Of a stretch of 64,000 nt of DNA, positions 33,868 to 46,989 are shown piece by piece. The number at the start of each line of letters is the position of its first letter. The stretch's first letter is position 1. The stretch is from Tricholomella constricta (Eukaryota; Basidiomycota; Agaricomycetes; Agaricales; Lyophyllaceae), in the NCBI GenBank assembly GCA_013368375.1, contig JAACJP010000013.1, positions 248,001 through 312,000 of the forward strand. Reading direction: 5' to 3'. The position numbers and the translations under genes were made by a program. The notes under the pieces were generated by a model. That model made no database searches, had not been told where the DNA came from, and saw only the letters and a program-made list of their open reading frames with translations.

Positions 33868-35355
33868 TTAAGCTCGATATCCATTGGTAGTGGCGGTTCT
33901 TGGGGTGCCGCTTCCAATCGTTGCACTGTGCGGCAGACCTCCCAGTAGGGCCGCATTTGCACCATTAGTGGCTGAGATAAGACCCGGCGCTGGTGTTGCT
34001 GCGGGGCGTGCCTGGGGCGTGCTGGATGCGGATCGTGAAGGGGCCCAACTGGCAGCCGACAACATAGGTCGCGCAGCGTTCAGCCGCTGGAGAGTCTTCA
34101 TCGGGAACTTGGTCCTGTAGTGGGGAGCATGTTAATTGATGGGCTGAAATAATCGAGAACAACGCAAACACTTGCCGACAAGTTGAACAGACGGGAACGG
34201 GTTGACAGAATACTGATGTGGGGATGAAAGGCCATCAAACCATTGAGGAGATAGAACAACCTACTGGACAGGCATACGGAACATACGAAACCGATATCAA
34301 CAATATTTTTGTGACAGAAACAAGCTGCACGGAAGTCGATCCTGTCCTGTGTCGGGACTGACAGGACCTTTCGGATAGACGGCGGGGAAAGAAAGGACAT
34401 CTAACATTACAATCAGCAATGGAATAAATAGTGAGGCCTGACGTTTCTTACAATTAGATATTGTAACAGTGCATCCCGACGCTCGAGAAAAATATATGAG
34501 CCACCTGTTAGATGAGCGGCCTGTTGGAGGAAAACACTATCTGGGCCATATACTTGGCAGATATCGATCGTTACTTTCTAAAGGCGGGATGGAACATTGT
34601 CGCGTTTCATGGGTAGAACAAGAACCGATCACTCACTAGTTTCTGAGCAGAGAATATAGCATTCATTATTGGGATGTATGATGTAGAGAGATCGGGAGAA
34701 ACGGAAAGGACCAGAATTCGGGGATCTGGGAGGATGGAGAGATCGTGGCCATCCCCTGGTTTACTTGAAGGCGATGGGGTCGGGAGAGTGACGCGGTTTA
34801 TATCTTGCATACGATATCAGCGAATGTGATTAAAAAAACGAAGGAGAACATTCTTACAACATAAGGCTTTCGTGAGAGCGCTAACTAAAGAATTTGGAAC
34901 TGTGACAGATTTAGCATGCAATTTCATGACTTATGGAGGGACGGCAGAGTTACCCTCTTCTGCGGGCTCTCCCAGCTCGTCGAGTTCCTCCATAATTCGT
35001 GTAATGATCGTAGAGTCTACGAGCTTAAAAGGCAGGTAGGAGTTTGCGTCAATCGCCTGATCCTGTGTGGCGGGGTCGGTCGACGAGTAGAGCATCATGC
35101 TGTTGGGGGACTTGTTAATTGGGCGTTTACTCCTCTACAGCCTGCAGACCTCTTGCCCGGGAAAGCACCAAAGACAGCGAGAGTATTTTCATGCTTTGAC
35201 GCGATGTGAGCATTAAGAAATGCGAGGAGTTGGGCGAGGAAGATGTTGAGCGGCAATGGGTAGACGTTGGCGGGCGGGGCGTCGGCGGACAGGTGCCATT
35301 GTGTAGGCGACAGGTCAATTACAACAGACAAATGGCATCCTTTTGAGTCATCCAT
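33868..35355 (-). CDS. TFB4: TFIIH subunit Tfb4/p34
   Basis: TFIIH core subunit with a von Willebrand-A-like fold and C-terminal zinc finger, partner of Ssl1/p44. The start MDDSKGCHLSVVIDLSPTQW is the family signature. LLAFLNAHIASKHENTLAVF and GKSMMLYSSTDPATQ (across an intron) follow, then ITRIMEELDELGE, LCYINRV and RILVLSVSPDLSTSYIPIMN. The zinc-binding part is RAACFCHKNIVDIGFVCSVC joined to the CSTCRTKF segment. A Ser/Ala/Pro-rich tail ends TTNGYRA. Its stop is only 34 bp from the stop of the taspase-like gene, so the 3' ends must overlap. Confidence 0.92.
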
Positions 35356-36202
35356 GGCCGGTGCTCAGAGTCGCTGGCGCGAGAATGAGGTTTGGCCACG
35401 TGCCGTGACTGAGAACCACGGCGGCGGGAAGAGTGCCGCCAACGCTGCCAACCTTCCCCACGATAATCATCTCATCTTCTCAAGTCTGGATCCGGTCGTT
35501 CTCTTATCGTCGCGGACCCAAGTAAGCCCCTATATCCGCGCTGTTTAAGACGACGTCAATCGAAGGCGATAAACACTGTATTGTCTAAAACGGGCCGGAA
35601 AAGAATATATTGTCGACGTTGGCAGTGACGAGGATGAATAGATTATTTTGTCCGAAATCGCGGCCAGGCCTCATTGATGAGGCGAGGCAACATGGCTCAT
35701 GTCTGATGGGCGGCCTTGTGATGCATCATGCAAGGCTTCTCAGCGTGTGTAGGCAGTGGTCGGACTTGCGTCGGAGAACAGGTGTGTCAAGCAGCCGTGA
35801 CAATGGCGGTACTGTGGTCACATTGAGCTCGAGAATGCTGGGAACTCTGTGTACGATGGCAGCTCGGCACATTAGGGCTATCGCAGGATAATACTCGATA
35901 TTCTGTGTAGAATCTGTATAGATCGGTCTAATATGACATGTCAAATGGATTCGTGAGTTTTTGCGGAATCGGAGTGTCCGTCACGAGCGCCGGTGACGAA
36001 GGCCCTTCCGGCGTTGGCCGTGACGATGGGGTAGCGACGCTGGCCGTGTGAAATCTGTCCGTTGGCGATGGCTGGCGCCCAGGTCCCACTCATCATCCCT
36101 TCTTCCCTCCCCACCATCTCCTCCGCTCATCATCCACTGCCTCCCCTCGCTGTCTCCGCCGACCACCTCAACAAAGTGCATGCTCCCTGACTAGTCTCCC
36201 CC
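35356..36202. other. Divergent TFB4/CHD1 promoter region
   Basis: About 850 bases between two outward-facing starts. A C+T-rich strand bias occupies about 36085-36160, just before the CHD1 start, as is typical of fungal core promoters without a TATA box. I see no supported gene. A short minus-strand frame at 35981-36181 is rejected. Confidence 0.45.
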
Positions 36203-39200
36203 ATGTCCTCTTCTACCTCCTCCCCTGTCTCAGTCCAGCCAGGCCAACTCAACCTCAATTACGATAGCGACGATGACATGCAGGTCGACTCCGAAAACGA
36301 TCACAGCAACAATCCAAAGGAGCCCGACGCCGATGCGGACGGCGAATCTATCGACGAGGACGCTTCTCCTCCTCCCCCAAACCCACACATGAATGCCCAT
36401 ACCGGCTACTCTATTCTTCAGCAACAGCATGTTGAATCAGTATGTTCAAGTCCCTCGCGCCGTATCTTTGTTGCTGAACATCACCAATGTTGCCAGGATG
36501 CAGACGACTCGGTGCGCTAAAATTTTCATTCCATGCTCACATACCTTAATATCTCCCTTTAGGGTTATGACGATCCGGGAAATGACGACGACGAGGACGA
36601 CGGCACGTATGCCGACGAGGAATACGGAAAGAAGAAGGTATTCAAAAAGAAGAAGCGAACCTCCGCTTCAGCAGTGGTGCGCCCCAAGGGTGAGAATCGC
36701 CAAACTGCCACGCCACACACAATCTCATTATACTCCCGCCATTCCAGCGCCCGTACGCCACACCTCAACATCCGATTCTGATTCAGAGTATGGATCTCGT
36801 GCTCACAAGAAGAAGAAGAAAGCCAGGTCCTCCGCCGACGAGATCCGTGTCTCCAGTAGAGGCGGCAAGGTCCCTAACTATTTCGACGACGTCCAAGATT
36901 TCGAGAAGTACGAGGATGAAGAGGCGGGTGAGAATGGTTATTATGTCGACCCTAACGTTCAATACCAGGAGGATGACGAAATCGAGGCGGTTCTTGGACA
37001 CAGTCGTGACGAGGGCCATGAGAACGACTCTGAGGACAAGTGGTTCGAAAACATCGTGAGTGTTCTTTTCATAAATGTCGTTATTATTCTCCATACCTCT
37101 TTGGCAGCGTTTCCATATCAAATGGAAGAATTTCTCTCACTTACACAACACGGACGAGGTATACGAGTTCTTGAAACGATTCAGGGGCTTAAAGCGTGTC
37201 GACAACTACATCAAGGGCTACAAGATCTGGCAATCTCGGCTGGCCGCTCCAGGATTGACGCAAGAGGACATTGAGGCCCTTCACTTGGATAAGGAACGTG
37301 AAAAGGAAGACCTAGAAACATTCCGCACCGTCGAACGCATCATTTCCCATCGCGAAAACGACGAGAACGAGATGGAATACTTTTGCAAGTGGACAAGTCT
37401 CAATTACGAGAACTGCACTTGGGAAACTCAGAAAGCTATAAACCCCATCGCGAAGGCGCAAATTGAAGCCTACCGCCAGCGAGAAGCCGAGGGCAAGTTC
37501 CCATACAAGAGTGCTTCGTATGGCAGACACGGTCGGCCCACCTTCCAGAAAATTCATAAAGATCCCGATTACATTTCGTGCACCGGTGGAGAACTAAAGG
37601 ACTTTCAGTTGACTGGTCTCAACTGGCTTGCGTACTTGTGGAGCAAAGGGGAGAACGGCATTCTGGCGGATGAGATGGGTCTCGGAAAGGTACATCTTAT
37701 CGTTCGGATAATGCAGCCCGCATATTAATCTATCTCCTTGATTAACAGACCGTTCAGACTGTTGCTTTTCTTTCTTATCTTTTCCACGAAATGCATCAGT
37801 ACGGCCCCTTCTTGGTCATCGTCCCGCTGTCTACGATTACCGCCTGGCAAACCCAATTCGCTGCTTGGGCACCGGACATGAATGTCATCACCTATATTGG
37901 GACAGCGCCCGCCCGCGAGGTCATTCGCACATACGAGTTTGGACCGTCGAACAAGAAACTCAAGATGAATGTCCTATTAACGACGTACGAACTAACCCTG
38001 CGAGATGCGAAGGAGCTCGGAGAGATCAAATGGCAAGCGCTCGCCGTCGACGAGGTACAAAGTTTACGATCGGTAGTTGAGAATTTGACTGATGAACCTA
38101 TTCCAGGCGCATCGTCTCAAAAACTCCGAAAGTCAATTGTATGAAGCCCTTCGATCGTTCTCTGCGGCGTCAAAACTTCTCATCACTGGCACTCCTCTGC
38201 AAAACAACGTGAGGGGTGCGTGTTTGGTTTTCGCTGCGCATTTTGGGGCCTTAATTACTGACCTGTCAACGTACATTTACTCAGAGCTCCTGTCGTTGAT
38301 GCACTTTCTGATGCCAGAAAAATGCAAGTTGCGCCCTTCATTCGTAACTTCTGGCGATCCGGCTAAATTTCCCTTTTCTTCAGTCGCGCTCACCAACGAG
38401 TTTGACTTGAATGATGCTAACCATGAGGAGAAGATCAAAGAGTTGCACCAGCAGCTAGAATCTCTGATGCTCCGGCGGCTCAAGCGGGATGTTCTTACCT
38501 CTTTGCCGACCAAGAGCGAACGAATTTTGCGAGTGGAAATGAGTACCCTTCAGACCCACTTTTACAAGAACATTTTGACCAAGGTAGGCCCTTCTGGTTT
38601 TATGTTTTTGTTTTTGGCCTTCCTTTGCTTATACTGCATTAGAATTTCCAGGGATTGGTAAAGAGCGCGAACGGTAACAACAACATTAGTTTGCTCAATA
38701 TTGGTATGTCGTGGCTTAGATCGAGCTACTTCACTGTTCTCACGCTAGCGTTCAGCAATGGAACTCAAGAAGGCCGCGAACCATCCATTCTTGTTTGACG
38801 GTGCTGAGACGAAGAGCGACAATACTGAAGAACAGCTGAAGGGACTCGTCATGAGCAGTGGCAAGATGGTGCTTCTCGACAAACTTCTTGCGCGTCTTCG
38901 ACAGGACGGTCATCGTGTGCTAATCTTCAGCCAAATGGTCAGGATGCTCGATATACTTAGCGACTACATGTCCTTGCGGAATTACCAGCACCAACGCCTT
39001 GATGGTATGGTAGCGTCCGAGGCGCGAAAGAAGTCTATCGCACACTTCAACGCACCGGGATCTACGGACTTCGCATTTTTGTTGTCCACGCGTGCTGGTG
39101 GCCTCGGTATTAACCTCGAAACTGCCAACACCGTCATTATTTTCGATGTAAGCGCACATTGACGAATGACTGCATCCTACTGACGTAACGACAAAGAGCG

Positions 39201-41465
39201 ACTGGAATCCCCAAAACGACCTGCAAGCTATGGCTCGTGCACACAGAATCGGGCAAAAATCTCATGTCAGTGTATACCGCTTTGTTAGCAAGGACACAAT
39301 GGAAGAGGACGTACTTGAGCGGGCGAAGAAGAAAATGGTGTTGGAATATGCTAGTACGATTTGTCTCTCTTCTGGCGTCTCCATACCTCACTCATGGTCC
39401 TTTACAGTCATCAACCAGATGGATACATCCCAAGCTCATCTCAGCTCCAAGGCTCAAGTCAAGGACCCTCATAAACCGGACAACCTCAGCAAGGATGAAC
39501 TTACAGCAGTCTTGAAATATGGTGCTCAGAGAATGTACGAATCCACCCTTCTTCACATTTCACCAATTAACACCCCCCAAGGTTCGACAAGGACGACAGC
39601 CAGCAGAACCAAAAGCTGGACGAGATGGACCTCGACGACATTCTCAACCGCGCCGAGGATCACGAAACCATGGCAGAGGGCGGTGACGGTGGCACTTCAC
39701 TCGGTGGCGAGGGCTTCCTTGCCCAGTTTGCCGCTGTCAGCGATGTCAAGAACGACATGAGCTGGGAGGACATCATTCCTCTCGAGGAACGTCAGAAGTT
39801 CGAGAATGAAGACGAGCAGCGCAAGGCCGAGGACTTGGCGGCGCAGGAGTCCCGCGATCGGAAGCGGACGCATGCGCAGGTATCTTATGAAGGTATGGAT
39901 GTTGATCAACCGCCAGCCACGGCCGCTCCCAAAAAGCCGAAGGCTCCGGGTCCGACGAGGAAAACGGCTTCCCAGAAAGCGATGGAGTTGAAGGAGCGGG
40001 ATGTCCGTGTCCTTATCCGGAGCTTGCAACGGTGGGGAGATATCAGGCAACGTTACGACATTATCGTGGGTCTATACCTGGTCAAATTAAATACAGCTAA
40101 TCGTCTGCGTAGGTCAGCGAGTCCAAGCTGCAGGACAAGAACCGGGGCATGATGCATGACGTAGCGGATGAAATTATTGATATCTGCGCACAGGCCGTGA
40201 AAGATAGCGAGGATCAAAAGCGTTCACGCATTGCTGCCGGCGAGACCTTGACCAACGCACAGAAAAGCAAGGCGGTTTTGGTCACCTGCCGTGGAGTCGG
40301 TAACATCAATGCAGAAACAGTCCTCTCGCGCAATCGTGATCTCCGTATCCTTTACAACGTACTCTCCGAGCTCGACGATCCGTACAAATGGTCTCTCCCG
40401 ATGGACAACATCAGGCCAACCTTGAATTGGTCTGGACGGTGGGGTCCTCAGGACGACTCCATGCTCCTTGTCGGTGCTTACCTTTACGGTTTCGGCAACT
40501 GGGAGGCGATGGCGAAAGACGCGAAACTCGGCCTTGATGGTAAATTTTTCCTGGAAGAGGGCAAGAAGGGCGAGGATTCTGCGAGCAGACCCATACCAAA
40601 CGCGATTCACCTGGTTCGGCGGGGCGACTTTCTCTTGGGAATGTTGCGGGAGCATGACGAGAAGCTACGTTCGTACGAGAGTTCCCTCCGGAACAAAGGC
40701 CAGCTAAAGGTTTCGGCCTCCCCTCCCCCGACAGCCATGGCCTCCACATCGTCGCACAGCAGCAGCTTGAAGCGGCGGGCGGAGAGTGAAGCAGTGGCCT
40801 CCGTTGATGATAGCAGTTCTCGCAAGCGTAAACGAAGACCGACCCCGACCTTCACAGACTCCGAATCATCCGATGAATGGTCAGTCCTTCAGCTGTCTTG
40901 GGCCACTCTCGCTGACACCATCCTTCCATATCTAGCCCTTCAATGGACGAGAGTGCTACAAAGGAAGAATTGCGGCCCGTGAAGAAGCAGCTGGTACGTC
41001 ACTCTTTCGCAGCCTTGATGTTATGTTTTAAGTCCCTATGTAGAAACAGCTCAAGTTATCTGGCGAGGAAATGCCTCGAGACGACAAGGTGGCGATCCTG
41101 AAAGATTCTCTTGCTGCGATTGGGCGTCGCATAGAGCATGTATTAGCCGCCAAGCAGGCTGCAGGGGAGGATCGAGAACGATGGCGAAGACATTTGTGGA
41201 CGTGCGTCAACCCACGATCTGTGATTTACCCCTCCTCATTCTATTCTCAAGATTCGTGACGCTATTCTGGCCCAAGAAAGTCAAGGCTTCCAAGCTAGAA
41301 GAGATCCATGCGAAAATGGTGATGAAGGAGGCTGCGCCGAGGGCCCAATCGGACAACAGCGTTCTCAAGAAACCACGGGTGAGCGGAAGTTCTTCGTCGA
41401 AGCCCAACGGCTCCAGTTCCATTCACAATACGTCGATGAGGACAAACGGCAAACCCTATCGATGA
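36203..41465 (+). CDS. CHD1: CHD1 ATP-dependent chromatin remodeler
   Basis: Nucleosome-spacing enzyme acting on transcribed chromatin. An acidic N-terminus leads to tandem chromodomains ([20 protein letters not shown], and [15 protein letters not shown]). The SNF2 motor has [16 protein letters not shown], Walker [10 protein letters not shown] across an intron, DEAH-type box [53 protein letters not shown] and RAHRIGQ. The SANT/SLIDE-like DNA-binding region includes [15 protein letters not shown] and YGFGNWEAM. The C-terminal DUF4208-type segment covers [16 protein letters not shown] and [19 protein letters not shown]. The gene has about twelve introns and a stop at 41463-41465. It is divergent from TFB4. 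Confidence 0.95.
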
Positions 41466-41564
41466 CATTCAGACCATCCCTCTCACTGTTTTCCACTTGT
41501 CTACCCTCGTCTTTGTATCGCTTCGAGCTCTTCTTTTGCACCACTCGCTATCATAATCGCACAC

Positions 41565-41624
41565 ACATGTACTATCCGCCCCCTGCTACATCTTAAATGT
41601 AGTAACCTAGTCAAATCCGCTGAA
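41565..41624 (+). repeat. Diverged 60-bp direct repeat with hairpin, copy 1
   Basis: Pairs with 41801-41858. The core is a perfect inverted repeat CTACAT...ATGTAG (41586-41602, 5-base loop), followed by GTAACCTAGTCAA. The two copies differ in the loop and flanks but keep both stem arms. Confidence 0.6.
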
Positions 41625-41800
41625 CTTGCCTCTCTGACATATGCTTTCGATATGTTTCCGATCATGCCTGGATTGTGCCGCATTGTCATCGTTCTTTAGG
41701 CCTCGGCTGCACACTGTAGGCAACAAGGGAGAGATATCTCACTCATCTTCAAAGCACTTCTCAAGTCATTTTATTGCGTGATAAGGTGTCGTAATTGGAT

Positions 41801-41858
41801 ACATGTACCGTCTGCCCTTCTACATCTGATATGTAGTGACCTAGTCAATTTCACTGTA
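41801..41858 (+). repeat. Diverged 60-bp direct repeat with hairpin, copy 2
   Basis: Second copy of the CHD1-downstream repeat. The hairpin CTACAT...ATGTAG is at 41820-41836, followed by GTGACCTAGTCAA. The region from 41466 to 42079 otherwise holds no gene. Confidence 0.6.
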
Positions 41859-42079
41859 ATTACTCTTCAGACCGGTTCCTCGAAGAGACTTCAGCTCAAT
41901 GACCGCGAGAGGTCGCATTGCAAAGCGACCTCCGCTGTCCGGCGGTCAAAGCTGACAGGAGATTAGGAGGGCTCCTCGGCGCGCAGCCTTGAAGGCTATA
42001 GAGTCGTCAAGGCTTGCAAGGACGTCAAACGAGGTTCATAACGGTGATGTGAAAACTAAACACTCACATACTGCCGGGA

Positions 42080-43038
42080 TTATCGCATGGTGTCACGAGG
42101 GACTTGTTTAGATGGTCGTCTGGTTGGTATTGTCTCTGGGCTGCGTACGGTCTGCCCATTCGAATGTCCATTTGATTGTTCTCGGCGATGGCGAGCCGGT
42201 TGTTTAGAGGAGGATGCTCTGGGCTCCTCAGCGCGACTTTGACGGGAACGACCGCCCGAAGCTATGAACGATGTTAACTCCCTTGCCAAAAAGACGTACG
42301 AAAAGTTCGTTTACCTTCCAGCAATTTGATATCTGCCTCCCGGTGGAAACTCTGCATCAAGGCGGTATAGCGTTTGACCTGCCACTTCATCTGCGAGGCA
42401 CGCGCTAGATTGCCCTGAGAAACAGCCCATTTCCTCTCCTCCTTAAAACGCCGCCGTTCACTGTCCGCCAACGATGCGCGAGTTCGTAGAGTTGCTATTT
42501 CGCGATCGAGAGGTGACATGGCAGCAGCGGGGCCGATCATCTCAGAGCTGGAGTCGACTGAGGTGATGTCGGAGACCGTGTGGACAGTTTCCCTAAATGC
42601 TGTATGCCTCGCGTCGCTAGCATCTCCCTCGCCACTGGTGCGGAACTGAACGACCCGTTCTCGTCGCAGTGACTGACCACTTGCCACTGGAGTGGTCTTT
42701 TTTCGTCGTCGATCTGGGTCAGAAGAGCCATTAGGCGCGCCGAAGAACTGTGACAGGCATTCTGTGCAGAGTACGCCCAGCGCAATGCCCAGAAGAGTAG
42801 TCACAGTTCGAGTGATGTCGTGAATCAAGTTGAACTCGACGAGGATCTTCGTGGAGATTCCGAAGCCCACAATGATGGCCAGGCTGGTTATTTTGGAAGC
42901 ATAATGAAGACCGACCCCTTGCCAGACGCCAATCAGGACGAAGTCCCTTATGGAGGCGTCTCCGGAGCGGGTGAAGTAGTCCAGTAGGATGCGAGCTCCA
43001 AGGCCAACGAGGAGGGCGGGCGCGGGTGATAGCGGCAT
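42080..43038 (-). CDS. Predicted multi-pass membrane protein with C-terminal coiled coil
   Basis: The start at 43038 gives MPLSPAPALLVGLGARILLD; an in-frame ATG at 43137 would add 33 residues. Three or four hydrophobic segments lie in the first 110 residues (VGLGARILL, LHYASKITSLAIIVGFGIST, TVTTLLGIALGVLCTE). A polar, Arg-rich region follows and then a helix with heptad character (DREIATLRTRASLADSERRR, MKWQVKRYTALMQSFHREAD). One intron joins KLLE to ASGGRSRQSR, and the basic tail ends RDTMR. I do not recognise a named family. The layout suits an organelle membrane protein with a cytosolic coiled coil, but this is only inference. Confidence 0.6.
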
Positions 43039-43206
43039 AGTGTTTGAGAGAATGTCATACAAGCATCCCCCGGGTCGTAACAATTCAGGTTTAACGTGAA
43101 GTAGTTCAATATTCATCACGTCCAACATGTAAACCACGTTGCTTTATTTGCACATAAAGCCCTACACAAGCAATACCAAACAGACGCGTTCCTAAATAGG
43201 TAATTG

Positions 43207-44537
43207 TCATTGTTCAGACCTTAGAGCATCCCGTCTCTTCTCATCTATCGCCCCAAAAAACTCGATCAAGTCGCGTTCGAGCACATCACAGCACTCGATA
43301 GAAGGGAAATGCCCACCCTTTTCATGTTCCCTCCAGAAAACAATGTTGTCCGCTATCGTCGCCTGTGCCCACCATTTTGGAATATAGCCAACGTCCTGTG
43401 GAAAGCAACTGGCACCAAAGGCGACATCCTTTGGTATCTTCTTGACCAAAACCTCCTCCGTCAGTGTTTGGACTCCCTGTTTGTATATCCTGGCGTGCCC
43501 AGCGTTTCCAGATAGAAGGTATAGCATTGTCCACGTTATGATGACCTCTTTCGGCCAAACGAAATCATCCTCAACTAAATTCTCCACTTTCTCCCGAATC
43601 CAAGCCAACATCCCGATTGGTGAGTCCAGCAGTGCGTATGAGACGGTTTGTGGCTTGGTGCCTTGGATTCTGGAGTACCCCGATTCCTTTTTCATCCACC
43701 ACTGCATCCTGGCGAGCTTTGTCTTTTCTTCCGCAGTGAACCAGCGAAGAATCAGCCATAACAGAGTGAGGGGATTCTTGAGCGGCGACGGAGGTAGGCC
43801 AAGGACAAAGTTTAGGTGGATTCCAACGCAGGCTTCGGGGAAGCTGATTGCCATGGAGCGAAGGATGAATGAACCCCAGTCGCCACCCTGCCCTATGTAG
43901 TGCGTGTAGCCGAGAGTTTGCATGAGCTTATGATAGACGGAGCAAATACGTCCAATGGAAAAGGTTGGAGACTAGAAAAATACGCTAAGCAACCCGGTCG
44001 ATAACATGACTGCTAAACGAACGCTCACCTGGGGCGCAGACGAGAACACGAAACCGGGGATCGAAGGAGCAACGATATGGAATGCTTGTTGCTGCGCATC
44101 TTCAGGCTCGGTGAGTTTCAAAAAGTTCTCCACCTGTACACTTGCATTCGTTTGGTGGCCAAAGGATTGTGACTCCTCGGACGTACCTCGAGGAAATTTC
44201 CCGGCCAGCCGTGTGCGAAGAGGAGAGGAACAGCACCCTCTCGGCTGCTTCTATGGTGCACAAAATGCACATTCAGCGTCTCTTCTCCTTCCTTAATGTC
44301 CACGGTGAACATTTTGAACGTCGAATTGATCCTTTCCTCAACCTTCCTCCAGTCATAGGTATCTCTCCAATAGTCTACCAGCTCTTGCATCGTCGAGCTG
44401 GGAATCCCGTCGTCCCATTCTTTCCCTTCGGGATGTTGCACGTCAGGAATTATACGGGCGGTTCTGACGCGATCCGTGACCCAGGCCAATGTTTCGGGCG
44501 CAACCTTGATGGTGAATGGCTTTGGGATGTGGGACAT
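43207..44537 (-). CDS. Microsomal-type epoxide hydrolase
   Basis: Alpha/beta hydrolase with an N-terminal EHN domain, hydrating epoxides to diols in xenobiotic or lipid metabolism. The start MSHIPKPFTIKVAPETLAWV is followed by the EHN signature WRDTYDWRKVEERINSTFKM and VHFVHHRS. The oxyanion segment is LLFAHGWPG and the nucleophile Asp sits in GQGGDWGSF. A helical cap follows, with a candidate catalytic Tyr in GYSRIQGTKPQT; the base His is in EKGGHFPSIE. Two to three introns lie around 43930-44200, where the exon ends are approximate. There is no clear N-terminal membrane anchor, unlike the mammalian microsomal enzyme. Confidence 0.88.
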
Positions 44538-44781
44538 GGTTGTGAAGGCATGTCCAGTTCACCGTTCAGTTATATATTATATCAGATAGAAGGCTGGTCC
44601 TGCCCTGTCCTGCCCATGTGAATAGACAGTGATGAGATCAAAATACCTCAAGGGAGGTTAGACGCCGATACGCGAAGCGGTCAATAGGGGAATCGCGCGT
44701 ATATAAAGGACGTGTCTGATTCAACGACAAATGATACTGTACAGTGCAAGATTACATAGCAATTACATATATGATGCGCGA

Positions 44782-46739
44782 TTAAGTCGTCTCTGTATCG
44801 ACGTAGTTCGCCATGGGATCATCTACCATTCGGCGGTTCATTCGGTAAGCCTCTGTAAAAAAATATGAGAATACTGCGACGAATACACAGACGTAGAGGA
44901 TACGTACCGAGTTCCTCTTCTGTGACATCGTGACTGCCCGATCCCATTACACCTTTCCTCTTCTTTCCCGACCTATCGTCCTCCTCTCCATCTAACTTCC
45001 GCTTCTTTTCCTCATTCAGAGCCCGAGTCAAGGATTCCTTGTCAAGTTTGACATCTCCTTCTCCCACCCTTTTCTTTGAGAAGTTCTGTTCTACCCGTTG
45101 AAGAGGTTCTTCTGATATTGATGCAGGCCGTTCATTGAAGGATGTTGGCTGAGGGTTGGCGGGAGCAGCAGCGAGGAGACTCTGAGCACTGGAGGCTTGA
45201 GCAGCTTCAATACCAGCTGAGCCAGAGCAGTAAGATATGTGAATGATGGAATGGCAGCATGCGTAGCCCCATGTCGCGGTTGACGTATCGAACCAGGATC
45301 CCCAGACACATGTGTGATTGTTGACGAGTACTGAAAGGACAATTAGTCCAATGGTAGCGTCACATTCAGGTGAGCTTGAAAAACTTACCATCTTCGGGAT
45401 ACTTTGATTTCGCTTTCGCTCTTTCGCGACCTTTGATAACTTGGCCGGTCCTCGAGTATTCAACATAATCTTCTGTTTGCCCTTGAAGGAGCTCTTTGGG
45501 TGCTGACTCCAAGTACTTGGCTCCTCCATACTTCGCCAGGATACTGATTTTAGACGTGTCCTTCAGCTCTTCCTTCTTCTGTCGGAATTCGTAGTGGAGA
45601 AGTTCGCCTTGCGTGGGATTGGCGTTCAGATGGACGTCATTCCCGCGGGCAGCAGCGTTCCAGGCGAATAGTTGGAGTTTTTGAACATCTGGTGCTTCGC
45701 CAGAATAACGAAAGAAGTTGTCACCGGCAAAACGCGCCTAGAGATTGTCAACACATGAAGAGCAACAAAGGTTGTATCAACCACTCACTTCTTCCGGAGG
45801 GATATTCTTGTTAGGAGCATCACGCATGGAGCGGGTTTTGGGGTCGTAGTAAGCACTTTCCGGGTCCAAATTGATCAAATACTTCGCGGTGTCTTCTCGA
45901 ATTCGTAGATTTCGAACCGTTATCCGCGTCTTGGCGTCGAGCTTTTGTCCCACTGCATCAGCGGCGTCCGCGTACTTGTCCTCATCGGCATCCTCCTCGT
46001 CACTTGACCCGAAATCTGCATCTCCATTTTTCCCCTCACCCTTGCCTGCCTTTGCAACCTTCCGGACAGCGGCCAAGTCTGTCGTCGTCTGATTATCAAT
46101 CTCCTCTTCCCTCATTTTCTGCCTGGCAGCCTCAACCGCAGCGTACTCGTCATATATCGCCTTGTGTTCTGCCGGGTCGTATCCGTTCCAACGGTCACGT
46201 TTTGCGTCGTAACCACTAGCCACCTCTTGAATAACTTCATCGGCTTGAATGTTGCTGTTCGTGAATTTGGCACCCTTCTTCCGCGGCCGTTCGAGACAGT
46301 CCACTTTCTTATGTGTCATCGCACCGCAATTCTCGCATGCCCCCTTGCGATATTTCTTCGCGGCAGGACCAGCCTTCGCTCCTCGGTCATACCATTCATC
46401 GAGCTTGTTCGCGGAGCTGTCGTAATCTGGTCTGCGTTGATGGCTGAGAGAGGGTGCTCCGGTGTCCAAGTACCACGGTGCTTGTGAGATGTATTCTGAT
46501 GAAATTGGTCAGCCTCGAGTGAGTAATAGCAGAAGGTGTGGACGTGCGTGGAATATGGGGGTTGATGGGTTTGCCTTCCTCGTCGAGCGCGGCAGGCGCT
46601 GTACCGGCCTTTCGGGCAGCATCCAAGTCCTTCTGACGACGGAACTCCTCTCGAGAAAGTTTTCCAATGGCTGTTTTCCTTAGCATGAGACTGAGTTCAT
46701 AGTAAAGATTATAGAAAACGCACCAGACGCCGACGCCAT
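44782..46739 (-). CDS. SLU7: Pre-mRNA splicing factor SLU7
   Basis: Second-step splicing factor that positions the 3' splice site. Exon 1 encodes only MASAS. Next come [20 protein letters not shown], then [13 protein letters not shown], and the zinc knuckle [14 protein letters not shown] followed by [11 protein letters not shown]. The conserved core includes [53 protein letters not shown] and [37 protein letters not shown] (across an intron) and WGYACCHS follow, the latter being the nuclear/zinc-binding signature. The last exon gives [15 protein letters not shown] and ends ETT. Confidence 0.94.
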
Positions 46740-46874
46740 GGTTGAAAGAGATGGTGAAGACTGTAGATTTGGCTTGCTGAGGAAAGACCTCCACAATTTA
46801 CATTTACTTGTTCAGTGTTTGGCAAACGGGTGGCTAACAAACAACATCTAGATTTGGCTCAAGCTGATTTGCCA

Positions 46875-46904
46875 TGACCCTAAGTACCTTGACCCTAAGT
46901 ACCT
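46875..46904 (+). repeat. 15-bp perfect tandem duplication
   Basis: TGACCCTAAGTACCT occurs twice in direct succession (46875-46889 and 46890-46904) between the SLU7 start and the COG7 stop. Confidence 0.7.
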
Positions 46905-46989
46905 ATACCACAAATTGAAGCAGAAAGCTGTAATTAAATAGATCAGACCATGTGAGTAAAAGTCTGGTCCAAACGACTTACCTACGCGA

